A stretch of 64,000 bases of DNA from an uncultured Selenomonadaceae bacterium. Its GTDB lineage: Bacteria > Bacillota > Negativicutes > Selenomonadales > Selenomonadaceae. The notes beneath the pieces were generated by a model. It was not told the DNA's origin. It did no database searches and saw only the letters and a list, made by a program, of their open reading frames with translations. Below, one piece after another: positions 1 to 7,635 of this stretch (its first letter is position 1; every line of letters begins with the position of its first letter). The translations under genes and the position numbers were made by a program. The stretch lies in contig CACYXR010000004.1 in assembly GCA_902778455.1 (NCBI GenBank), forward strand, positions 124,001 to 188,000. Direction: 5' to 3'.

Positions 1-2
1 AA

Positions 3-485
3 AAGGATCGATTTGACGATCTCGACGCGCAGCTCGCCAACTATGAACTCTGTTTCGCCTGTCACGGCATTTCGGTGTTCCGGTTGCTGGACGAAGAAGG
101 CCGCGCGCTGGTGCTCTTTTATCGGGCCGATGCGCTGGACGCTGTTCTTCGCCGGCGGGAAGCGAGGATGCTTCTCCGGCGATACGGGTATCGTCCGTCG
201 GATTCGCTTGCAGCAATGCTGGAGCGGCTTCGTCAGCGTGTCCAACCAAAGCCGGGCGAAGGCTTTCCGCATGAGATTGGCCTCTTTCTCGGCTACCCCC
301 CGCATGATGTCAGAGGCTTCATCGAACACAAGGGACGCGGCTTTCTTTGCTGCGGTTTCTGGAAGGTCTACGCCGACGCGGATGCGTCGAGGGCGCTTTT
401 CAAGCGATACGCCGACTGCACAGCGCGCTTCTGCACACGGCTCGCCAGCGGCGTCCCGATGGCCGAACTTCTCCAAGCCGTTTAA
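3..485 (+). CDS. DUF3793 family protein (5' end outside window)
   Basis: The reading frame is open from the first bases of the window, so the start lies upstream; 160 residues are visible. The stretch EIGLFLGYPPHDVRGFIEH followed by GRGFLCCGFWKVY is the conserved core of DUF3793, a family of unknown function common in anaerobic Firmicutes. An internal GTG at 75 could be read as a start, but the frame upstream of it also looks coding (YELCFACHGISVF), so it is not the true start. The gene sits 76 bases before a flavodoxin gene on the same strand, a pairing I recall from related genomes, which hints at a redox or iron-linked role. The family assignment is strong; the function is unknown. Confidence 0.85.
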   Translation, partial: KDRFDDLDAQLANYELCFACHGISVFRLLDEEGRALVLFYRADALDAVLRRREARMLLRRYGYRPSDSLAAMLERLRQRVQPKPGEGFPHEIGLFLGYPPHDVRGFIEHKGRGFLCCGFWKVYADADASRALFKRYADCTARFCTRLASGVPMAELLQAV

Positions 486-561
486 GTTGCCTTGTTCGTC
501 ATCCCCCCGACGAACGAGGCGGCCTTATTCGGATAATTACTTCCAAAGAAAGGAGCAATCT

Positions 562-993
562 ATGAAGAAAATCGCGGTAGTCTATTGGAGCGGCGGCGGA
601 AATACGGAAGCGATGGCGCAGGCCGCTGTCGACGGCGCGAACAAAGCCGGCGGCGAAGCGACGCTGTTCCGTGTGGACGCGTTTTCCGCCCAGGACATGA
701 AAGACTACGACGGCTTTCTCTTCGGCTGCCCAGCGATGGGCGCCGAGGTTCTCGAGGAAGCGGAGTTCGAGCCGTTTTTTCAGGAGGCCGAGTCCAGGAT
801 TTCCGGCGTTTCCGTCGGTCTCTTCGGCTCCTACGGCTGGGGCGGCGGCGAGTGGATGCGTCAATGGGTTGCGCGCGTAAAAGATGATGGCGCGAAACTC
901 ATCGGCAGCCTCGCTGTCGAGAACACCCCCGACGAAAAAGGGCTCGCGGAGTGCGCGGCGCTTGGCGAAAGTCTCGTCAAAGCACTTGCGTGA
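562..993 (+). CDS. Flavodoxin
   Basis: A 143-residue short-chain flavodoxin, an FMN-binding cytosolic electron carrier that can replace ferredoxin when iron is scarce. Near the N-terminus SGGGNTEAMA (about residues 9-18) is the FMN phosphate-binding loop, and the GSYGWGGGEWM segment is the second flavin-contacting loop region. The length fits the family. The ATG at 562 has an AGGAG ribosome binding site 6-7 bases upstream; the same frame is open much further upstream, but that part overlaps the DUF3793 gene in another frame and is not coding. A strong terminator follows. PFOR at 35344-38877 would be a plausible electron donor (inference). Confidence 0.93.
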   Translation: MKKIAVVYWSGGGNTEAMAQAAVDGANKAGGEATLFRVDAFSAQDMKDYDGFLFGCPAMGAEVLEEAEFEPFFQEAESRISGVSVGLFGSYGWGGGEWMRQWVARVKDDGAKLIGSLAVENTPDEKGLAECAALGESLVKALA

Positions 994-1037
994 AGACTTA
1001 TTTGACAACCTCTCATTTTCTCTCCCATAAGCAGCAG

Positions 1038-1081
1038 CTCCCTACAGCTTTGTGATGCAAAGCTGCAGGGAGTTTCTGTTT
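1038..1081 (+). terminator. Rho-independent terminator after flavodoxin
   Basis: A 15-base stem (arms 1038-1052 and 1058-1072, one mismatch, five-base loop) is followed by a T-rich run. It closes the DUF3793-flavodoxin unit. Confidence 0.85.
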
Positions 1082-1127
1082 TCCGTACGGCGTCCAAAAC
1101 TATGATTACGTGCAAGAGAAATTCATC

Positions 1128-1156
1128 TTGACATTGAGTATTATATGCGATATTAT
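1128..1156 (+). promoter_or_regulatory. Sigma-70 promoter of the metal-ATPase operon
   Basis: TTGACA at 1128-1133 and TATTAT at 1151-1156 are separated by exactly 17 bases, 47 bases upstream of the first gene of the HMA/P-type ATPase cluster. Confidence 0.8.
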
Positions 1157-1162
1157 AGCTGT

Positions 1163-1175
1163 AATGATTTTCATT
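1163..1175 (+). promoter_or_regulatory. Fur-family-like operator
   Basis: AATGATTTTCATT is a palindrome (AATGA/TCATT around TTT). Its reverse complement differs from the core of the classical Fur box by one base. It lies just downstream of the -10 hexamer, where a bound repressor would block the start of transcription. Fur, PerR or Zur could be the binder; the sequence cannot tell which. Confidence 0.5.
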
Positions 1176-1202
1176 TTATAAAATACACAGGGGGAATGAA
1201 GA

Positions 1203-1409
1203 ATGTTTTCGAGAAGCGATTTTTGGATTGGAATGGCTGTGGGCGTTGTCGCCGGGGTTTTCGGCTACCGCTATATGCAGGAGCGTGAGCAGCAGATGCT
1301 GGCGCTGGCGGGCGGAGAGCCTGCGGGACAGGTGCCTCTGGCGGAGCTGGAGCGCCAGAAGGAAGAGCTTGAAGACATGATCGCGGCGCAGAAGGCGCAG
1401 GAAAAATAA
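1203..1409 (+). CDS. Small membrane protein heading the metal-ATPase operon
   Basis: A 68-residue protein with one N-terminal hydrophobic helix (about residues 7-23, DFWIGMAVGVVAGVFGY) and a charged, probably helical, cytoplasmic tail (residues 25-68, rich in Glu, Gln and Lys). A GGGGGA ribosome binding site lies 7 bases upstream of the ATG. It is the first gene after the promoter with the Fur-like box, and a hairpin separates it from the next gene. Small single-span proteins of this kind are seen ahead of HMA_2 proteins in related bacteria, but I know no function. It may be an accessory subunit or assembly factor for the ATPase (inference). Confidence 0.75.
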   Translation: MFSRSDFWIGMAVGVVAGVFGYRYMQEREQQMLALAGGEPAGQVPLAELERQKEELEDMIAAQKAQEK

Positions 1410-1415
1410 GTATTC

Positions 1416-1462
1416 AAAAGAAAGGAGACTGCCTTTTGTCGGACAGTCTCTTCTTTTGTTTG
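1416..1462 (+). terminator. Intra-operon hairpin, possible attenuator
   Basis: GAGACTG pairs with CAGTCTC, flanked by further A-rich/T-rich pairing (1416-1457) and a T-rich tail. It lies between the 68-aa gene and the HMA_2 gene, so it probably lowers or regulates expression of the three downstream genes. Confidence 0.6.
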
Positions 1463-1475
1463 CGGGGAGTTTTTT

Positions 1476-1949
1476 ATGAAGCAAATGTCACTGGGGCTGC
1501 CGCTGGCGGGGGCGGCGGCGGGAACGCTCCTTTCGTTGGCGCTGCCGTCGAAGCGGGGGCATATTATCTGCGGTCTCGCGTGGGCCGGGCTTTCGGCGAT
1601 CCATGCCTGGCAGTACCGCAAAAAACTCGCGCAAGATTTGAAAAAGAACGGTGGTTTTTTCTCTATGACGGATTTTCCGCAATCGAAGCTTGATTTTTTC
1701 GTCCGCACGGTAGAGGTCGCTTCGTACATTCCGGGCAGGGCGCGGCTTTATGCCCGTCCACTCGTCGGCAATGCAGCGCTGGCGAATCAGGTGGAAAAGG
1801 AGCTGTCCGGCGCGTCGGGCATGAAGAGCGTCCGCACAAACACGACGACCGGCTCGATCCTCATCGAGTACGATCCGGCGACACTTCGAAAGAATCCGGA
1901 GCTGGCGCGGATGGAGGAGTATATCAGAACGCATGTGAAAAGAAAGTGA
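1476..1949 (+). CDS. HMA_2-domain membrane protein
   Basis: A 157-residue protein. Two short hydrophobic segments at residues 4-23 and 28-45 form a membrane hairpin or anchor. They are followed by a ferredoxin-fold HMA_2-type domain (about residues 85-145) with SYIPGRARLYARPLVGN and, later, TTTGSILIEYDP. HMA_2 domains resemble copper-chaperone HMA domains but lack the CxxC metal motif, as here. A GGGGAG ribosome binding site precedes the ATG. The gene is second in an operon whose fourth gene is a P1B-type ATPase, so it probably assists metal recognition or stabilises the pump (inference). Confidence 0.8.
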   Translation: MKQMSLGLPLAGAAAGTLLSLALPSKRGHIICGLAWAGLSAIHAWQYRKKLAQDLKKNGGFFSMTDFPQSKLDFFVRTVEVASYIPGRARLYARPLVGNAALANQVEKELSGASGMKSVRTNTTTGSILIEYDPATLRKNPELARMEEYIRTHVKRK

Positions 1950-1998
1950 GCCTTCCCCCATGGGGAAGGACGAATTTACGGAAAGGGAAGGTGATTAT

Positions 1999-2604
1999 AT
2001 GAATTATATGTCCGGTATGATGATGGGGTTGGCCTTTGGGCAGGGCGTCCGGCGTTTTTTGACGGGAGGCGCATCGAAGCGCCGCGAAACGCCTGCCTTC
2101 ACATTGGCGCGGGCCATTCCGGGGCGGCGGCGGTATTACGCAAAAGGACTGCTCGGAAACGAAGCTTTGGCAACGGCTTTGGAGGAAGCCCTGTCGAAAA
2201 TCGACTACATTGACGAGGTGAAGGCGAACCATGTTTCGGGGAGCCTTTTGCTCGTTTACCACGGCGAAGAAGCGCAGATAGACGCGATTGCCGAACGGCT
2301 GGAAAACCGCGTGTTTTCCGTGCCCGCGCAAGATACGGAAATGGGGGCGTCCGATGTCTCGACTTGCCATGAGGGAACGGCGGAGGGGCTGGCCTCGTTT
2401 GGACAAAGCATTCGCGGCACGTTCAACGCGCTGAACCATCAGATGAAGTTCCTGACGAAGGGATGGCTCGATCTGCCGTCGCTTTTGTCCTTTGTGTTCA
2501 CGATTCGCGGCCTGCAAAAAATTTTGCTGGCGAAGCAGCTCCCTTCCGGGCCGCAGCTGATTTGGTGGGCGTTTTCATTGTTGAGAGGATGGCGGATCGC
2601 ATGA
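1999..2604 (+). CDS. HMA_2-domain protein, second paralogue
   Basis: A 201-residue protein. ATG 1999 is preferred over ATG 1960 because it has a GGGAAGG ribosome binding site 8 bases upstream. The HMA_2 domain (about residues 35-110) opens with AIPGRRRYYAKGLLGNEAL, clearly related to the preceding gene, and again has no CxxC. The C-terminal part (about residues 150-195) is hydrophobic and ends WWAFSLLRGWRIA. The stop overlaps the start of the ATPase gene in an ATGA arrangement, which implies translational coupling and matched amounts of the two proteins. Confidence 0.8.
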   Translation: MNYMSGMMMGLAFGQGVRRFLTGGASKRRETPAFTLARAIPGRRRYYAKGLLGNEALATALEEALSKIDYIDEVKANHVSGSLLLVYHGEEAQIDAIAERLENRVFSVPAQDTEMGASDVSTCHEGTAEGLASFGQSIRGTFNALNHQMKFLTKGWLDLPSLLSFVFTIRGLQKILLAKQLPSGPQLIWWAFSLLRGWRIA

Positions 2605-4688
2605 GCTATCGTCTCGTTACCGTTCCGCTTTCGGCGGAGCTGTCCCATGAGGCACGTATTCTTGCAGGGGCGCGGCTTCGCGCCGCGCGCGGCGTCGTCT
2701 CCGTGGCGGCGGAGGGCAAAGCGCTTCGCGTTTGGCACACAGGGGCGCGGCTTTCGCCCGCCGCTCTGCGGCTCGTCCGGCATATCCGGGAGGAATCCGA
2801 GGCGCGCACCGCCGAGCCGACGATGGCCGACTACCGCCGGGACGCCCTGATTTCCGTCGGCGTCTTCGCGGCGATGAAGTTATTGGAAAAGAACGCGCCC
2901 GCCGCTTACGCAGGGCTTCGTGTAATCCGCAGCCTGCTCGTGCTCGGCATGGCGCGGAATCTGTTTGAAAGCGGCTACGGCGGCCTGATTCGCGATCGTC
3001 GTCCGAACGCAGACACCTTGACCGCCACGGCGGTGGCCGCTTCGGTGCTTTCCGGCCGTCCCGAATCGAGCCTGACGCTTTTGACGCTGTCAAACGTTGC
3101 CGAAATGCTGACCAGCTACGCCGCCGAGCGGGCGCGCCGCCAGATTTCCGGCCTCCTGAATCTGAATCAGCGGTATGTCTGGCTGGTGGACGAGGGTGTC
3201 GAACGGAAGGTTCCCGTGGAATCGTTGAAGGCTGGAGACAAGATCGCCGCCCACGCGGGGGAAATGATCTGCATCGACGGGCGGGTTCTGGCGGGCTCCG
3301 CCGCCGTAAACCAGTCATCGATCACCGGCGAGTCGAATCCAGCCATGAAGCAGATAAAATCCCGCGTCTATGCGGGCAGCGTAGTCGAGGCTGGAGAGCT
3401 TGTCATTCTCGTTGAGAAGACCGGGAAAGACACGTCTCTCGCCCATATCGTGCATCTCGTCGAAGAAGCACAGGCCCAGCGCGCCCCCGTACAGAATTTC
3501 GCAGACCAGATGGCGAATCTGCTTGTTCCCGTTTCGCTTTTGGGAGCGTTCGTGGTGTACGGCGCGACGCGAGACTGGCAGCGGGTGCTGAACCTCCTGT
3601 TTATCGACTTTTCCTGCGGTCTGAAGCTTTCCACCGCGACGGCGATTTCCGCCGCCATTGCCGCCGCTGCGAAAAAAGGCATTCTCGTCAAGGGCGGCAA
3701 TTACATCGAGGCGTTGGCCGGAGCCGACACCGTAGTTCTGGACAAGACCGGCACTTTGACCGTGGGCGTGCCGCAGATTTCCTATATCCGCACCGTCGAG
3801 AACGCCGACGAAAAGGAAACGGTGCTTTTGGCGGCTTCGGCGGAGATGCATTCCATCCACCCGTTGGCAGTCGCCATCCAAAAATATGTGCGGGAAAAGA
3901 ATTGGGAAGTGCCGCAGCATAAAAGTTCCACTACCGTCGTAGCCCGCGGAATGAAAGCCGTAGTGCCGGACTTCGAGAAGTTCAAGGGCGGTTCGGTTCT
4001 GGTGGGCAGCCGAAAATTCATGGAGGAATCGAAGGTCAGGAATCTTGATGACGTAATGATCGAAGAAACGGCACCGAACCGCATTTATGTGGCACGGGAC
4101 AAAAAACTGCTCGGCGTCATCGGCATCAATGACCCGATCCGTCCGAAGATGAAAAAGACGCTGAACCAAATGCGCCGCTATGGCATCGACGAGATCGTGA
4201 TGCTGACCGGGGACTCGAAAGAGGTCGCCGCCGAGGTGGCGCGGGACATGGACATAGATGCCTACTATGCCGAAGTGTTGCCCGAGGACAAAGCGAATTA
4301 TGTGCAAAAGCTCAAGGAACGCGGCTGCATCATGATGGTCGGCGACGGCATCAACGACGCCCCCGCGCTGGCCTTCGCCGACGTCGGCGTCAGCCTCGGC
4401 GGGCAGCAGACCGACATCGCCGCCGAGTCCGGCGCGGTAACAATCCGCTCCGAAGATCCCGAAGGATTGATGACCGCGCTGACCATCGGGCGGCGCACCA
4501 TGAACCTGATCCGTCAAAACTTCATGGCGACTATCACTGTGAACTCCGCCGCGATGCTCCTCGGCGCTCTCGGTAAAATCAATCCGCTTTGGGCCGCGAT
4601 TATCCACAACACCGCGACGCTGGCGGTTGTCCTGAACAGCGCGAGAATTTTAGGCGACGCCAAATCAAGTTTTTCTTTTGCAAGGTGA
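2601..4688 (+). CDS. P1B-type metal-translocating ATPase
   Basis: A 695-residue pump. The motifs run in order: an N-terminal ferredoxin-like region without CxxC (1-66), actuator-domain TGES (242-245), SCG in the ion-pathway helix (338-340) where copper and zinc pumps have CPC, phosphorylation site DKTGT (381-385), HP of the nucleotide domain (420-421) and GDGIND (581-586). The last helix carries HNTATLAVVLNSAR. The absence of CPC argues against copper or zinc. CtpC-like manganese or iron exporters are a possible match, but the substrate is uncertain. ATG 2601 overlaps the previous stop (ATGA), with GAGAGGA upstream. A Fur-like box lies at the operon promoter. Confidence 0.88.
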   Translation: MSYRLVTVPLSAELSHEARILAGARLRAARGVVSVAAEGKALRVWHTGARLSPAALRLVRHIREESEARTAEPTMADYRRDALISVGVFAAMKLLEKNAPAAYAGLRVIRSLLVLGMARNLFESGYGGLIRDRRPNADTLTATAVAASVLSGRPESSLTLLTLSNVAEMLTSYAAERARRQISGLLNLNQRYVWLVDEGVERKVPVESLKAGDKIAAHAGEMICIDGRVLAGSAAVNQSSITGESNPAMKQIKSRVYAGSVVEAGELVILVEKTGKDTSLAHIVHLVEEAQAQRAPVQNFADQMANLLVPVSLLGAFVVYGATRDWQRVLNLLFIDFSCGLKLSTATAISAAIAAAAKKGILVKGGNYIEALAGADTVVLDKTGTLTVGVPQISYIRTVENADEKETVLLAASAEMHSIHPLAVAIQKYVREKNWEVPQHKSSTTVVARGMKAVVPDFEKFKGGSVLVGSRKFMEESKVRNLDDVMIEETAPNRIYVARDKKLLGVIGINDPIRPKMKKTLNQMRRYGIDEIVMLTGDSKEVAAEVARDMDIDAYYAEVLPEDKANYVQKLKERGCIMMVGDGINDAPALAFADVGVSLGGQQTDIAAESGAVTIRSEDPEGLMTALTIGRRTMNLIRQNFMATITVNSAAMLLGALGKINPLWAAIIHNTATLAVVLNSARILGDAKSSFSFAR

Positions 4689-4739
4689 ACAAGTCCGTCC
4701 TTCATGATCCGACAGCGACGGAAACTGTCCTGCTCCAAA

Positions 4740-4778
4740 CGAACCGTCCGGCTTCCCGGGCGGTTCGTTTTGTTTTCT
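4740..4778 (+). terminator. Terminator of the metal-ATPase operon
   Basis: A 12-bp stem (4740-4751 with 4756-4767, one G-U pair, four-base loop) is followed by a T-rich run. Confidence 0.85.
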
Positions 4779-4784
4779 TGTGCA

Positions 4785-4889
4785 CTCGCGGCCACCCTCG
4801 TATTTCACGCGCATGGCGCATGAAATAATGCCGGCAATCATCAACAGATGTTTTTGCACCTCGCCGATTTCACCATCTTCCGCCTTCAT
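4785..4889 (-). pseudogene. Decayed fragment of an ATP synthase epsilon (atpC) gene
   Basis: Read on the minus strand this stretch encodes KAEDGEIG, then HL.MIA.II.CAMRVK, which matches residues 26-59 of the intact AtpC at 17789-18217. By my count 25 of 34 positions are identical. The nucleotide match is also obvious, with whole blocks shared. No start, N-terminal strand or C-terminal helical domain is present, and the frame runs into unrelated sequence. It is therefore a relic of a duplicated or second ATP synthase gene, lying between the metal-ATPase terminator and the TetR promoter. Confidence 0.75.
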
Positions 4890-4944
4890 CGCGCTCGTTA
4901 TCGCAGCAATACTCGCCGCCCTCCACCGAGATAAACAGGATTTG

Positions 4945-4976
4945 TTTCAAATACGACTTTATTGACTTATTTGAAA
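4945..4976 (+). promoter_or_regulatory. Inverted repeat over the TetR promoter, candidate operator
   Basis: TTTCAAATA (4945-4953) and its exact reverse complement TATTTGAAA (4968-4976) flank and overlap the -35 box. A self-regulating TetR protein is the natural candidate binder (inference). Confidence 0.5.
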
Positions 4977-4990
4977 TCGTTTTGTATAAT
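4962..4990 (+). promoter_or_regulatory. Sigma-70 promoter of the TetR/RND unit
   Basis: TTGACT (4962-4967), a 17-base spacer and a perfect TATAAT (4985-4990) lie 37 bases before the TetR start codon. Confidence 0.85.
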
Positions 4991-5027
4991 TTAACAATAA
5001 CATCTTACAACAGAGAGGCAAATAGGC

Positions 5028-5561
5028 ATGGCATTTGACAGAGAGGAACTTTTGAAAAAGCTGGCGATGGCGCTGGCCGCGAATCCCGGCAGCACGATGC
5101 AGGAGCTGGCGGACAGCGCGGGAATCAGCAAGGCGAGCCTGCACCGCATTTACTCGACAAAAGAAAAATTACAGGCCACCATCGTGGAGCGGGTGCGGGA
5201 CGTGTTTGCCGAAATCCGCCGGACCATCCAAAAGCCGCATGAGGATTACATGGAAGCGCTGCGGGAGCTGATCGCGATCCATTGCCGCAACAGCACCTAT
5301 GTCCTCTTTATCGGTAGGGACGTTTTTTTTGAGATGCTCCAGGACGGGGAATGGGACGCTTACTACAATGATCTGGAAATATTTTTCCGCGAGGGACAGG
5401 AACGGGGTATCCTGACGCTGGACTTCTCGGCGGGCGTCATCGGCGATATTTTCATCAGCCTCGTCACGGGGATACTGGAATGTCATCTCTGGGGACATCT
5501 GACGGAACGGGAAATGGAAAAAACAATTCTTCGGGCGCTGTTGGGCGGCGTCGAGAGATAG
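5028..5561 (+). CDS. TetR/AcrR-family transcriptional regulator
   Basis: A 177-residue regulator. The N-terminal helix-turn-helix (about residues 22-46) includes MQELADSAGISKASLHRIY and the following KEKL, typical of TetR. The C-terminal half is an all-helical ligand domain without recognisable ligand specificity. It is 22 bases upstream of the RND pump remnant on the same strand, so it was presumably the pump's repressor. The pump is now broken, so the regulator may be an orphan or may control other genes. The inverted repeat at its own promoter suggests autoregulation. Confidence 0.88.
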   Translation: MAFDREELLKKLAMALAANPGSTMQELADSAGISKASLHRIYSTKEKLQATIVERVRDVFAEIRRTIQKPHEDYMEALRELIAIHCRNSTYVLFIGRDVFFEMLQDGEWDAYYNDLEIFFREGQERGILTLDFSAGVIGDIFISLVTGILECHLWGHLTEREMEKTILRALLGGVER

Positions 5562-5583
5562 GGAGAAACAGGGAGACTCATTC

Positions 5584-7469
5584 ATGACCGGATTTTTTAT
5601 CAGGCATCCATTGTCGGCGATCGTCGCCGCGCTGCTTTTGACCATATTCGGGCTGCTTTCCGCCTTTTCGCTGCCCATCGCCCAGTACCCGGAAATCGCG
5701 CCGCCCACGGTGATGGTTTCCACCACGTATATCGGCGCTGACGCGGAAGTGCTCAACGACACGGTGGCGCAGGTCATCGAGAACGAAGTGAACGGCGTCG
5801 AGGGCATCGACTATATGAAGTCCACCTCCGATTCCTCGGGGGCCTATTACCTCGAAATCGTTTTCCGTCCAGAAATCGACGGCGACACCGCCGCGGTCAA
5901 GGTGCAGAACCGCATCTCCTCCGCGCTGCCGCAGCTGCCCGACGAGGTGCAGTCCTACGGCGTCACCACGACAAAGAGCTCCGAGGACATGGCGCTGGTC
6001 ATTTCGCTGATCTCGCCGAAGGGCAGTTATGACAGCATGTTCCTGAAAAACTATGCCAAGTGTATTTCATGGACAAGATCAAGCGTGTCTACGGTATCGG
6101 CTCCGTCACGGAGTACACCGACGATTTCGCCATACGGATCTGGCTGAACCCGGAAAAGCTCGCTTCGCACGGGCTCACGGTGACGGACGTCTCCGACGCC
6201 GTCAAGGAGCAGCACAAGCGGGCCTCCGTCGGCGCGCTGGGCAAGATGCCCGCCGACGAAGGGCAGGAAACCCAGTCCATCGGCCGCGCCGCAAATCGAA
6301 GGGAAACGCCGGAAGACTTTGCAAGTATTATTCTTCGTGCAGAGCCGGACGGCCGCTATGTGCGGCTCGGGGACGTGGCGGAAATCACCAACGGCGTACG
6401 GGACATGAATTATGTTTCGCTGCAGGACGGGCTGGAAACCGCCGCCTTCAGCGTTGCCCTGACGAACGACGCCAACGCCGTCGAGACCATCGGCCAGGTC
6501 AACGCGATTCTCGTGGAGGAGTCCCGCTCCTTTCCTCCGGACATGGAGTACCGCACCCTCGTTGACAGCACCCGCTATGTGGCGGAGTCGATGAAGGAAG
6601 TATCGAATACCTTCTGGGAGGCGCTGGCGCTCGTCGTCGCCATCATGTACCTGTTTCTGCGCGATCCGCGCGCCACCGTTATCGCCGTGCTGACGATTCC
6701 CGTCTCGCTGATCGCCACCTTTGCCGCCTTCAGGATTGCCGGTTTTTCCATCAACACGCTGACACTGTTCGCGATGGTGCTGGCCATCGGCATGGTGGTG
6801 GACGACGCGATCGTGGTCATCGAGAGCGTCGAGCAGCATCTCGAAAAGGGCGGCGGCATCCGCGAGGCGACGACGGCGGCCATGGACGCACTGGAGGAAA
6901 TCGCCAAAGAGGTCGCGCCGACGGGATTCCAGATCGCGTGGACGGGCGAGAGCCGCCAGCTGCGGGACGCCCAGGGCACGGTGCTGAAAGTGATGGGGCT
7001 TTCGCTGCTTTTCGTGTTCCTCTGCCTCGTCGCTCTCTATGAATCGTGGTCGATTCCCTTCTCCGTTTTATTGAGCGTCCCGGCGGGCGTCTTCGGCGCG
7101 CTCCTCACAGAACTTGCGATTGGGAGAGCGGGCAGTATCTATATGCAGATCGGCATCCTGATGGTCATCGGCCTCGCGGCGAAAAACGCGATCCTGATCG
7201 CCGAGTTCGCGAAGCTCCGCATGGACGCGGGCATGAAAGCCGTTCCCGCCGTATTCGCGGCGGCGAAGCTTCGGCTTCGTCCGATCCTGATGCCAGCGCT
7301 GACCTCGATCATCGGCTGCCTGCCGCTGGCCTTCGCTTCCGGCACGGGGGCGGAGGCAAGGGTCGGCATGGGCGCGGCGGTAGTCGGCGGCATGAGCGCC
7401 GCAACGATTCTCGGCCTGTTCTTCGTGCCGGTGCTGTTTGCACTGTTGGCACGAAAAAAGCTGAGATAA
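5584..7469 (+). pseudogene. RND multidrug efflux transporter (AcrB type), frameshifted and internally deleted
   Basis: Two frames together encode the start and end of an AcrB-like pump. The first frame (from ATG 5584) runs through TM1 and the first periplasmic part to NYAK (codon at 6058-6060). The protein then continues in another frame from 6060 as VYFMDKIKRVYGIGSV to the stop at 7469. Near 6880-6895 the sequence jumps from the helix after TM4 to the segment before TM8. About 400 residues are missing relative to E. coli AcrB, including TM5-TM7 and the second periplasmic loop. The proton-relay residues are retained: DD in TM4 (VVDDAIVVIE) and K in TM10 (AAKNAILIAEF). No adaptor or outer-membrane partner gene is adjacent. 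About 630 residues remain of the usual 1030-1050. Confidence 0.88.
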
Positions 7470-7492
7470 TCAAACAAAAATGTTTCTATAGA

Positions 7493-7533
7493 ATTTGAAA
7501 TATATTTGCATAAAGGGTATAATATTTTCAAAT
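7493..7533 (+). promoter_or_regulatory. Promoter of dinD with flanking inverted repeat
   Basis: TTGAAA (7495-7500), a 17-base spacer and TATAAT (7518-7523). The promoter is framed by ATTTGAAA (7493-7500) and TTTCAAAT (7526-7533), the same words as in the TetR promoter. The 31 bases from the -10 onward resemble those at 11107-11137. No clear LexA box was found. Confidence 0.7.
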
Positions 7534-7635
7534 GTGTGTGTGAAATCATTTGACGAAACGGACCGTTCCCGAATCCGCTTATTATAAAACCACTGAAACG
7601 TTCTATTTATTTGGTTCCTATACGGAGGAAAGTCC

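Noticed and set aside
13-993. Long frame joining the DUF3793 region to flavodoxin
   Set aside because: The first half is out of frame with DUF3793 coding sequence; flavodoxin starts at 562 with its own ribosome binding site.
7534-7635. LexA box before dinD
   Set aside because: No sequence fits CGAACNNNNGTTCG or CTG-N10-CAG well enough to claim.
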